NCBI GenBank assembly: GCA_037039925.1
Contig: JAXRKP010001705.1
Coordinates: 17,501-81,500, forward strand
Length of the DNA: 64,000 nt
Direction of reading: 5' to 3'
Source: Doris montereyensis
Taxonomy: Eukaryota > Mollusca > Gastropoda > Nudibranchia > Dorididae
The position numbers and the translations under genes were made by a program. The notes below the pieces were generated by a model. The model did no database searches. It saw nothing but the letters and a program-made list of their open reading frames with translations, and was not told the origin of the DNA. Shown here in pieces: positions 1 to 12,135 of the stretch; position 1 is the first letter of the stretch; each line of letters starts with the position of its first letter.

Positions 1-299
1 TATTTTGTATTTATATTTCTTTTACGTTCACCATTTACCGGAAGCAACTTTGCGCAGTTTCTTACCATTACGGAATAGACCTTATTTTATCACCAAGGAG
101 AAATAACTTGAAATTTTGAGAACTTGGATGGCATCAGCTAGTCCTAACTGGCATTTTTTGAAATTTCAGCTAAGTTGTTTACTCTCTTCCCTTATTGTAT
201 CGATAAATTTGTAATTTATATACATTTCGCACCTTCAGTGTAACATTTTTTTATCTTGATTAACACTTCCTTTCATTCATTCTCTATTATTTCTTCTTT

Positions 300-460
300 C
301 TAGACCCAGTGAGATATAGATCTAGTCTTACATTTATCCTATCATTTCTTCTTTCTAGACCCAGTGAGATATAGATCTAGTCTTACATTTATCCTATCAT
401 TTCTTCTTGTTTCTAGACCCAGTGAGATATAGATCTCCCTTTCTTTACATTTATCCTGTT
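300..460. repeat. Short tandem repeat, about 55-58 bp, nearly three copies
   Basis: Three successive copies start with CTAGACCCAGTGAGATATAG at about 300, 355 and 413. The first two are nearly identical over 55 bp; the third is offset by 58 bp through an insertion and diverges after AGATCT. The unit contains AGATCTAG and ends in a TTTATCCT-ATCATTTCTTC segment. It is a local tandem duplication with no coding or regulatory signal that I can identify. Confidence 0.85.
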
Positions 461-532
461 TTTTTCGTTCTTGTTTCCCATACTCATATGTCTCTCTCTC
501 CCTTTCTTTCTTCCCTGCCTGTTTTCTTTCTG

Positions 533-703
<171 letters not shown>

Positions 704-957
704 CTCTCTATATATATTTCTCTCATTCTCTCTATCTCCTTTCTCACCTTTATTACTTATTTATTTTCATATTTTTATTTCATTCTAGATCTGAACCTTC
801 CACTCTCGCTCTTTCTTCACACCCCCGTCTGCTACGTTTCTTAACATCACTGTCTTTTTCTTTCTTTCTTTCTCCTTTATGTTTTTCTTCTGACATCACA
901 TTGTGTGATGCCGAGGTATTACTTAGATCTAGATTCTAAATATTTCTTGTTTGTTGT

Positions 958-984
958 CTGACGAAGGGTTATACCCGAAACGTC
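958..984 (+). ncRNA. Hammerhead ribozyme-like motif (Penelope-like element type)
   Basis: The order of elements fits a hammerhead core: CTGACGA at 958-964 (consensus CUGANGA), a GGG/CCC stem at 966-968/974-976 around loop 969-973, GAAA at 977-980, and a minimal ACGT helix III at 980-983 that puts the cleavage base at C984. A loopless ACGU helix III is the form described for hammerheads in the terminal repeats of Penelope-like elements, thought to act as dimers. Weak points: A965 is an extra base between the core and stem II, and helix I pairs convincingly only at T957-A985, G956-C986 and a T955-G987 wobble. No reverse transcriptase or GIY-YIG domain of a Penelope element lies in the window. 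It may be a decayed remnant or a non-autonomous retrozyme-like copy. Confidence 0.55.
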
Positions 985-3900
985 ACGTGTTTATTCTGTC
1001 TTTATTAGTGGAGTTGTCACTTATTGTCATATTTCGCCTACACGATACAGAGTAAACGATACACGATACACGATACAGGACACAAGATACATGCTAAATG
1101 ACAAATGGTACATGGTACACGGTACACGGTACATGGTACACGGTACATGGTATATGTTACACGGTACGTAGTACATGCTACATGCTACATGATACATGCT
1201 ACATGGTACATGCTACAGGATACATGGAACATGGTACATGATACATGATACACAATACACGATACACAATACACGATAGACCATATGGGACACAGGATAC
1301 AGGATACATAATACATGATACAGGATATAGGATACTGGATAATGATACCTGATACATGATACATGATACTTGATTCACGGTACACGATACACGATACACG
1401 GTACACGATACATGATACACGACACATGGTACACGATACACGATACACGATACAGGATACAGGATACATGATACAGGATACGTGATACGTGGTACGCGAT
1501 ACCCGATATGCGATACTGGATGAATGATACACGTTACACGGTATACGGTTCACGGTATACGGTACACGGTACACAGTACACGGTGCACGGTACACGGTAT
1601 GTGGTGCCCCGTACATGGTACACGGTACATGGTACATGGTACACGCTACCTGCTACATGGTAGATGATACATGATACATGGTACAGGGTACATGGTACAT
1701 AGTACATATACGATAAGGGATTCACGATACACCGTGGACGGTTCACATGGTACTGCGTTAAAAGGTAGAGGGTACAGGGTACAGTATACACGGTACACAG
1801 TGCACGGCATATAGTACATGGTACAAGGTCAGTGGTACACGGTACGTGGTATTCTGCACACATTACACAGTACACGGTACATGGTACATGTTACATGCTT
1901 CATGCTATATGGTACATGCTACATGGTGCAAGCACGGTACTTTGTACATGGTACATGGTACATGGTACATGGTACATGGTACATGGTACATGTACGATAC
2001 AAGATACATGATAGACGATACACGATACACGATACACAATACATGATACACGGTACAAGGTACACGGTACACAGTACATGGTGCACGGTACACGGTACAC
2101 GATACGCGGTACACAGCACACGGCACACGATACACGGTACACGGTACACGTTACAAGCTACATGCTACATGCTATATGCTACCTGCTACAGGCTGCATGA
2201 CACATGGTACATCGTACTTAGTACATGGTACACGTTGCACGTTACAGGGTACACAGTACAGAGTAAACGGTACAGGGTTCAAGGTACAGGGTTCATGGTA
2301 GACGGTAAACAGTACAGGTACACGTTACACGGTACACGTCTTACAGTACACTGTATGCGTCACACTGTACACGGTATGCGGTAAACGATACAGGGTACAC
2401 CGTGCACGGAACACGGTACGTGGTACACCGTACACGGTACACGATACATGTTAGATGCTGCACAATACATGACACTGGGTACATGGTACATGGTACGTGG
2501 TACATGTACGATACAGGATTCGCGATACATCATACACGATACATGATGCACGATACACGGTACACGGTGCACGGTTCACAAGGTACACGTTAAAAGGTAC
2601 ATTACACATGTTACATGGTCCATGCGACATGGTACATGCTACATGGTACACGGTACAAGGTTCGTGGTACACGGTACGCGGAATTCTGTACGCATTACAC
2701 AGTACATGGTACATGGTACATGCTACATGCTACATGCTACATGGTACACGGTACCTGTTGCATGGTACGTGGTACATGTTACATGGTACATGTAGATACA
2801 CAATACATGATGGACGATACATGATACACAATACACGATATACGATACACGATACATGATACACGCTACACGATATACGATACACAATACATGTTACACA
2901 GTACACGGTACATGTTACACAGTACACGGTACACAGTACACGGTACACGGTACATGGTGCAGGGTACACGGCACGTTACATGGTACGTGGTACCTCGTAC
3001 ACGGTACACGGTAAATGGTACATGGTACGTGGTAGAGGCTGCATGATACATGGTACAGGGTACATGTACCATGTACGATAAATGGATTCACGATACACCA
3101 TACAAGATACATGACATACGATACACGGTGTACACGGTGCACGATTCACACAGTACACATTAAAAGGTACAGGGTACATGGTACACAGTATACGGTATAT
3201 GGTACATGGTACAATGTCCGTGGTACACGGTATGCGGTACCCTGTACACATTACCCATGTTACATGGTTCATGCGACATGGTACATGCTACATGGTACAT
3301 GGTACATGGTACATGGTAATGGTACATGGTACATGGTACATGTACGATAAACGATACATGATAGACGATACACGATACACGATACACGATACATGATACA
3401 CGGTACACAGCACACGGTACGCGGTACGCGGTACACGGTATTCGGTACACGGTACACAATACGCAAGTACACAGCATGAGGCACACGATACATGGTACAC
3501 GGTACATACTACAAGCTACATGCTACATGGTACATGCAACATGACACACGGTATATTGTATGTGGTACACGTTGTACGTTACAGGGCACTGTACACAGTA
3601 CACGGTACACAGTACACGGTACACGGTACAGGGTACAGGATACATGATACACGGTACAGGGTACACATTACATGGTTCACGGTACACGGTATACGATACA
3701 TGGTACACGGTACATAGCATACAGCACACGGTATACGCAGACGGTACACTGTATACGGTACACGCTACAAGCTACATACTACATGATAATTTTAGATGCT
3801 ACATGACACATGATACATGGTACATGGTGTATGGTAAATTTGTACATAGTACATGGTACATGGTATATGGTACAAGGTACTTGGTACATGGTTACAACAC

Positions 3901-4349
3901 GCTGCACGCTACACGCTATAAGCAACACGCCACGTTACACGCTACAGGCTACACGATACATGCTACACGCTACACGATACACGCTACACAATACACGATA
4001 AACGATACACTATAGACGGTACATGATACACGGTAAACGGCACACAGTACATGCTACTTGCTGCATGGCACATGGTGCATGATACATGGTGGATGGTACA
4101 TGTTGCATGGTACATGGTATATGGTCATGGTACATGCTACATGATACATGGTACATGTTACATGGTACATGATACATGTATGATACTCTATACACGATAC
4201 ACGATACACGGTACACGATACACAATACATGATACACGACACGATACACCATACACGATACATGATACAAACTACACGATACACGGTACACCGTACATGA
4301 TTCACGATACATGATATACGATACACGATATACGATACAGGTACACGTT

Positions 4350-4545
4350 ACATAGTACACGGTACACGATACACGGTACACGGTACACGGTACACTGTAC
4401 ACGGCACACGGTACATGGTATGCGGTTTAGAGTACATGGTACACGGTACACGATACACGGTACACGGTACATGGTACACTGTACACGGCACACGGTACAT
4501 GGTATACGGTTTAGAGTACATGGTACACGGTACACGCTACACAGT
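4350..4545. repeat. 84-bp higher-order duplication inside the heptamer satellite
   Basis: A distinctive segment ending CGGTTTAGAGTACATGG occurs twice, with TTTAG at 4426 and 4510. The 84-bp offset is twelve heptamers. Both copies share the preceding series TACACTGTACACGGCACACG and differ at a few bases. It is a local unequal-exchange product. Confidence 0.85.
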
Positions 4546-5479
4546 ACACGGTAGACAGTACACGGTACATGCTACATGATACATGTGACATGCTACAAGT
4601 TACATGATAGATGGTACATAGTACAAGGTACATTTACGATACACGATAAACGATACACAATACACGATACAGGGTATATGGTTTGCGGTCCGCGGTACAC
4701 GCTACACGGTACACGGTACATGGAATACGGTACACAGTACACGATGCGTGGTTCACAGTGTATGGTACACGGTGCACGCTGCACGGAACACGATACTCGG
4801 GAGAAGCTACACTGCACACGGTACACGACACACGATACACGATACACGGTACACGCTACAAACTACATGCTTCATGATATATGTTACAAGCTGCATGCTA
4901 CATATTACATGCTACTGGCTAGATGCTACATGCTGCATGGTACTTGGTACATAATACATGATACATGGAACAATGTACATGGTTTACGGTACATGGTTCA
5001 TGGTACATCGTACATGGTTCATGGTACATGGTATATGGTACATGGTACAGGGTACATGGTAAATGGTACATGGTAAATGATACATGTTACATTTTACATG
5101 CGACATGCTACATGCTACATGCTAGATGTAACAAGCTACTTTGCGCTACATGATACACGCAACACGCTACAAACCACTCGTGACACACTACACGCTACAC
5201 GCTACACGCTACACACTACACGCTACACGCTACACGATACATGATACACGATACAGGATACACGATAGATTATAGACGATGCGTGATGCACGATACACGA
5301 TACACTATACACGATACATGATACACGATACACGTGTACATACATGGTACATGGTACATGCTACATGATACAGGGTACAGGCTGCATGATACATGATACA
5401 TGATACATGGTACATGGTACATTGTACATGGTACATGCCATGGTACATGCTACATGCTACATGCTACATGTACGGTATT

Positions 5480-6330
5480 TGATGCACGATACATGGTACA
5501 CGATACACGCTACACGTTACGCGCTACACGATACACGATACACAATACATGGTACACGATCCACGCTACACGTTACACGCTACACGTTACACGCTACACA
5601 ATACACGATACACGATATATGGTACACAATACACGATATATGGTACACGATACACGCTACACGTTACACGCTACACGATACACGATACACGATACATGGT
5701 ACACGATACATGGTACACGATACACGATACACGATACACAATACACAATACACGATACATGGTACACGCTACACGCTACACGATATACGATACACGATAC
5801 ATGGTACACGATACACACTACACGTTACACGCTACACGCTACACAATACACGATACATGGTACACGATACATGGTACACGATACACGCTACACGTTACAC
5901 GCTACACAATACACGATACATGGTACACGATACACGCTACACGTTACACGCTACACAATACACGATACATGGTACACGATACATGGTACACGATACATGG
6001 TACACGATATACGCTACACGTTACACGCTACATAATACACGATACATGGTACACGATACACGCTACGTTACACGCTACACGATACACGATACATGGTACA
6101 CGATACACGCTACATAATACACGATACATGGTACACGATACACGCTACACGTTACACGCTACACGATACACGATACATGGTACACGATACACGCTACACG
6201 TTACACGCTACACAATACACGATACATGGTACACGATACACGCTACACGTTACACGCTACACAATACACGATACATGGTACACGATACACGCTACACGTT
6301 ACACGCTACACGATACACGATACACGATAC
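5480..6330. repeat. 49-bp higher-order repeat (seven heptamers)
   Basis: The string CACGTTACACGCTACA recurs at 5891, 5940, 6148, 6197, 6246 and 6295, mostly at an exact spacing of 49 bp, and at 6017 after a 77-bp step. Each unit combines TACACGC, TACACGT, TACACAA, TACACGA and TACATGG words. The copies are much more alike than the surrounding heptamers, so this block was amplified more recently than its neighbours. Confidence 0.85.
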
Positions 6331-6425
6331 ATGGTAGACGATACACGATATACCATACGCGAAACATGATACACGATACACGATACACAATTCACATTAC
6401 ACGATACAGGGTACATGGTCCATGT

Positions 6426-6457
<32 letters not shown>

Positions 6458-7680
6458 TGGTATATGGTACACAGTGCACGATGCACGATACATGATACAT
6501 GATATACGATACACGATGCACGATACATGATACATGATATACAATACAGCATACGAAACGTGATATGCAATACGCGATACTTAATACGATATACGATATA
6601 CCGTATACGATACACGGTACACGATACACGCAACATGGTACACAGTACATGGTACACATTACGTGGTATTTGGTATTCGGTACAATGAACACGTTACATG
6701 GTACATGCCACACGATGTATGGTACATGGTACATGGCACATGGTACAAGGGTACATGTATGATACATGGTACGCTATACACGATACACGTTACACGGTGC
6801 ATGGTACACGATACTCGGTACATCTTAAACAGTTCACGGTGTACGGTACACGGCACACGGCACACGGTACACGGTACATGGTACACGTTCAAGATACAGG
6901 CTACATGCTGCATGCTATATTCTACATACTATATGCTACATGCTACATTATACATGCTACATGCTACATGCCTAATGGTACATTATACACAGTACGCCGT
7001 ACATGGTACATGGTACATAGTAAATGGTACAAAGTGCACGTTACAGTATACACGGTACATGGTACACTGTACACGGTACATGGTACATGATACATGCTAC
7101 ATGCTACATGATATACGGTATATGGTACATAGTACATGGTACACGGTACGTGGTACCTGCTACATGGTACTTGGTACATTGTACATGGTACAGGGTATAT
7201 GCAACATGCTACATGGTGCATGATACATGGTTCATGGTACATGGTACAGAGTACAGGGTACATGATACAAGCTACATGCTACGTGCTACATGTACGATAC
7301 ATGATACATAATACATGGTACATGATATATGATACAAGATACACGCTACACGCTTTAAGATACAGGATGCATGATACATGATACATGATGTATGATATAT
7401 GATATAAGATGCATGTTACATGGTACATGGTACATGGTACATTGTATATGGTACAGGGTACCTTGTACATGATACATGGTATGATACAGAATAAATGATA
7501 CGATACACAATATATGCTACAGGATATAAGATACAGCATACACGCTACACGCTACATGCTACAAGCTATAGGATGCACGATGCATGATATATGATACATG
7601 ATACATGATACATGATACATGATACATGATACACGATACATGCTACATGCTATATGCTACATGCCACGTGCTAAGTGATA

Positions 7681-8229
7681 AATGGTATATGGTACGAGGG
7701 GACATGGTACATGTTATGCGGTATAGGTACACGGTACACAGTACGGTACACGGTACATGTTACACGGTACACGTTACATAGTATAAGATATATGGTACAT
7801 ATTACATTATACACCCTTCATGGCACACGGCGATGGTAGACGGTACACAGTATACTGTACACGCATTACGGTACACAGTATACACAGTATACTGTACACA
7901 GTATACTGTACGACGAGTACGGTACACAGTATACTGTATCGTGCGATACGGTACGGTACACAGTATACTGTACACATACACGGTACACGATTACACAGTA
8001 TACTGTATACGTATTAATGGTACACGGTACACAGTATGCTGTACACATACACGGTACACGGTACACAGTATACTGTACACGTACACGGTACACGGTACAC
8101 AATACATAGTACACGATACACGGCTACACGGTACACAGTATACTGGTACACGTACATTGCACACGGTACACAATACATAGTACATGATACACTACATGCT
8201 CCATGCTACACGGTACAAGCTACATGATA
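7681..8229. repeat. Mixed heptamer block with clustered AGTATACT palindromes
   Basis: Within the heptamer array the 12-bp perfect palindrome ACAGTATACTGT is repeated, for example at 7847-7858, 7884-7895 and 7898-7909, the last two 14 bp apart, with further copies to about 8150. The intervening DNA is TACACGG-type satellite. The palindromes could extrude as small hairpins. No gene is visible. Confidence 0.8.
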
Positions 8230-8700
8230 GCTGGTACATGCTACATTGCACATGGTACATGCTACATTGCACATGGTACATGCTACATTGCACATGGTAC
8301 ATGCTACATTGCACATGTACATGCTACATTGCACATGGTACATGCTACTACATTGCACATGGTACATGCTACATTGCACATGGTACATGCTACATTGCAC
8401 ATGGTACATGCTACATTGTACACATACATTGCACATGGTACTACATTGCACATGGTACATGCTACATTGTACATGGTACATGCTACATTGCACATGGTAC
8501 ATGCTACATTGCACATGGTACATTGCACTTGGTACATGCTACATTGTACATCATGCTACATTGTACATGGTACATGCTACATTGCACATGGTACATGCTA
8601 CATTGCACATGCTAATTTACATGCTACATTGCACATGGTACATGCTACTTTGCACATGGTACATGCTACATTGTACATGGTACATGCTACATTGTACATG
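8230..8700. repeat. 21-bp higher-order repeat, TACATGC/TACATTG/CACATGG type
   Basis: Three heptamers (TACATGC, TACATTG, CACATGG) form a 21-bp unit repeated about twenty times with a few partial units. Because 21 is a multiple of three, each forward frame encodes its own repeating heptapeptide such as YMLHCTW, and open frames extend for hundreds of codons. There is no start context, splice signal or domain that would support translation. Confidence 0.92.
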
Positions 8701-10225
8701 CTACTTGCTACATGCTACTTGCTACATTGTACATGCTACTTGCTACATTGTACATGCTACTTGCTACATTGTACATGCTACTTGCTACATTGTACATGCT
8801 ACTTGCTACATACTACTTGCTACATTGTACATGCTACTTACATTACATACTACTTGCTACATTCTACATGCTACTTGCTACATACTACTTGCTACTTGCT
8901 ACATTGCTACATACTACTTGCTACATTGTACATGCTACTTGCTACATACTACTTGCTACATTGTACATGCTACTTGCTACATTGGTACTTGCTACATACT
9001 ACTTGCTACATTGTACATGCTACTTGCTACATGCTACTTGCTACATTGTACATGCTACTTGCTACATTGTACATGCTACTTGCTACATTGTACATGCTAC
9101 TTGCTACATTGTACATGCTACTTGCTACATACTACTTGCTACATTGTACATGCTACTTGCTACATACTACTTGCTACGTTGTACATGCTACTTGCTACAT
9201 ACTACTTGCTACATTGTACATGCTACTTGCTACATACTACTTGCTACATTGTACATGCTACTTGCTACATGCTACTTGCTACATACTACTTGCTACATTG
9301 TATATGCTACTTGCTACATGCTACTTGCTAAGCTACATTGTACATGCTACTTTGCTACATTGTACATGCTGCTTCTACATTGTACATGCTACTTGCTACA
9401 TGCTACTTGCTACATTGTACATGCTACTTGCTACATGCTACTTGCTACATTGTACAGTAACTGCTTGCTACATGCTACTTGCTACATTGTACATGCTACT
9501 TGCTATATTGTACATGCTACTTCCTACATGCTACGTTGTACATGCTACTTGCTACATGCTACTTGCTACATGCTACTTGCTACATTGTACATGCTACTTG
9601 CTACATGCTACTTGCTACATGCTACTTGCTACATGCTACTTGCTACATGCTAATTGCTACATGCTACTTGCTACATGCTACTTGCTACATTGCACATGCT
9701 ACTTGCTACATGCTACTTGCTACATGCTACTTGCTACATGCTACTTGCTACATGCTAACTTGCTACATGCTACTTGCTACATGCTACATTGTACATGCTA
9801 CTTGCTACATGCTACTAGCTACATTGTATATGCTACTTGCTACATGCTACTTGCTACATTGTACATGCTACTTGCTACATTCTACTTGCTCATTGTACAT
9901 GCTACTTGCTACATTGTACATGCTACTTGCTACATTGTACATGCTACTTGCTACATTGTACATGCTACTTGCTACATGTTACATGCTACATTGTACATGC
10001 TACTTGCTACATGCTACTTGCTACATTGTACATGCTACTTGCTACATGCTACTTGCTACATTGTACATGCTACTTGCTACATTGTACATGCTACTTGCTA
10101 CATGCTACATGCTACATTGTACATGCTACTTGCTACATGCTACTTGCTACATTGTACATGCTACTTGCTACATGCTACTTGCTACATTGTACATGCTACT
10201 TGCTACATTGTACATGCTACATGAC
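8701..10225. repeat. 21-bp higher-order repeat, TACATTG/TACATGC/TACTTGC type
   Basis: A second 21-bp unit built from TACATTG, TACATGC and TACTTGC follows directly, interspersed with 14-bp variants (TACATGCTACTTGC and TACATACTACTTGC). The shared TACATTG and TACATGC words show that it grew from the 8230-8700 unit by one word exchange. A 673-codon plus-strand frame starting at 8203 runs through both blocks and is a repeat artefact (CYLLHCT-type heptapeptides). Confidence 0.92.
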
Positions 10226-12122
10226 ACGTGCTACATGCTAAATAACACACGGTACATGGTACATAGTACACTGTGCATGGTACATAATACATGCTACATG
10301 CTATGGTCTACATGCTAGAAAATACATGCTACATGCTACATGATACATGCTATATGCCACATGCTACATCATACATGCTACATGTTACATGCTACAGTAC
10401 GCTACACGCTACACACTACACGCTAAATGCTACACGCGACATGCTAAACCTACACGCTACACGCTACATGCTACACGACGTACGATACACGATACAGATA
10501 CACGATGCACGGTACAGAATGAACCATACATGATACACGATACACAATACACCATACACCATACACCATACACCATACACGATACACAATACACAATACA
10601 CCATACACGATACAGGATAAGCTATACATGGTACACCGTACATGATCCACGGTACCCGCTCCATGCTACATGGTGCATGCCTCATGATACCTGGTACATG
10701 GCGCATGACACATGGTACATGGTACATGGTACTTGGTACATGGTATATGGTGCATGGTACATGCTACATGCTACCTTTTACATGCTACATGCTACATGCT
10801 AAATGTACGATACACGATACATGATACACGGTACACGGTACATGGTACACTGTATAAGCTACAGGCTTCATGCTACATGCTACACGATAGACGTTACAGG
10901 CTACACACTACACGCTACACGCTACGCGCTACACGCAACACGGTACAGGGTACACGGTACATGGCACATGAGATATGATACATGATACATGCTACATGCT
11001 ACATGGTATATGGTACACGATACACGGTAAACGGTACATGGTACACGGTATACGGTACACTGTACATGATACATGATACACAGTACACGGCACAATACAT
11101 GCTACATGATACACAATTCACGATAGACGATACACGGTACACGTTATACGGGACATGTTACAAGGTACATACTACATACTACATGCTACATACTACATGC
11201 TACATGCTACATGCTACATGCTAAATTTTACATGCTACATGCTACATGACACACGACACGTGGTAAATAGTACATGGTACATGGTACATGATGCATGCTA
11301 CGTCATACATGCTACATACTACATGCTACATGTCACATGCTACATGTTACATGCTACTACACGCTGCAGGCTACACGTTACACACTACACGCTACGCCCT
11401 ACACGCTACACGCTACACTCTAGACACTAAACGCAACAGGCTACACGCTACACACTAGGGGCTACACGTACATGTACACGCTGCACGCTGCATGCTACAA
11501 GATACACGATGCAGAATACAAGGTACACAAAACATGATATACGATACACGATACACAATACACGATACACGATACAGGTTACACAATACATGGTATACGG
11601 TACACAGTACACGGTGCTTGCTACATGCTACATGGTACATGCTACAAGATGCAGGGTACATTGTACAAGGTACATGGTAGGTGGTACATTGTACATGATA
11701 CATCATACATGCTACATGCTGCATGTTACATATACGGTACACGATACACGATACACGATAGATTATAAATGATACACGATTAACGATACACAATACACGA
11801 TACACGATACACAATACCTGATACACGATATATGACACACGATACACAATACCTGATACACGATATGACACGATACACAATACACGATACACGATACACA
11901 ATACCTGATACACGATATATGACACACGATACACGATACACAATACACGATACACGATACACAATACCTGCTACACGATATATGACACACGATACACGAT
12001 ACACGATACACCATACACGATACATGATACACGATACACAATACACCATACACAATGCATGATACACGATACACGATAACACGATACATGATACATCATA
12101 CACCATACACCTTACACGATAC
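10226..12122. repeat. Heptamer satellite, degenerate TACACGA block up to the strand switch
   Basis: This returns to TACACGA/TACATGC/TACACGC words with many substitutions. From about 11795 a sub-block becomes regular, with CAATACCTGATACACG followed by ATATGACACACGATACAC recurring several times. It ends at about 12122, where the strand of the heptamer switches. Bases 11686-12090 have a second, diverged copy at 16641-17010. Confidence 0.88.
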
Positions 12123-12135
12123 ACTTGTATTATGT
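12115..12135. other. Satellite inversion point (strand switch)
   Basis: Left of about 12123 the plus strand reads CACGATA; right of it the plus strand reads TATCGTG, its reverse complement. The switch is abrupt, within a few bases around ACACGATACACTTGTATTA. The two arms could form a very large imperfect hairpin. It could be a genuine inversion or an assembly join. Confidence 0.9.

Larger units (their letters stand above)
1042..7680. repeat. Heptamer satellite, degenerate block, TACAYGN orientation
   Basis: The whole stretch parses into 7-bp words of the form TACACGG, TACATGG, TACACGA, TACATGA, TACATGC and TACACGC with occasional indels. Most differences are C/T at the fifth base (a CpG to TpG transition) and changes of the seventh base. 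A longer period is visible near the start: a segment with TTAAAAGGTA recurs at about 1757, 2588 and 3157, and an ATTCTG segment at about 1851 and 2683. The high divergence marks this as the oldest or least homogenised part of the array. The numerous reading frames here are repeat translations. Confidence 0.9.

Noticed and set aside
8203..10224. 673-codon plus frame with CYLLHCT repeats
   Set aside because: Direct translation of the 21-bp higher-order satellite; both neighbouring frames are open over much of the same stretch with equivalent repeats.
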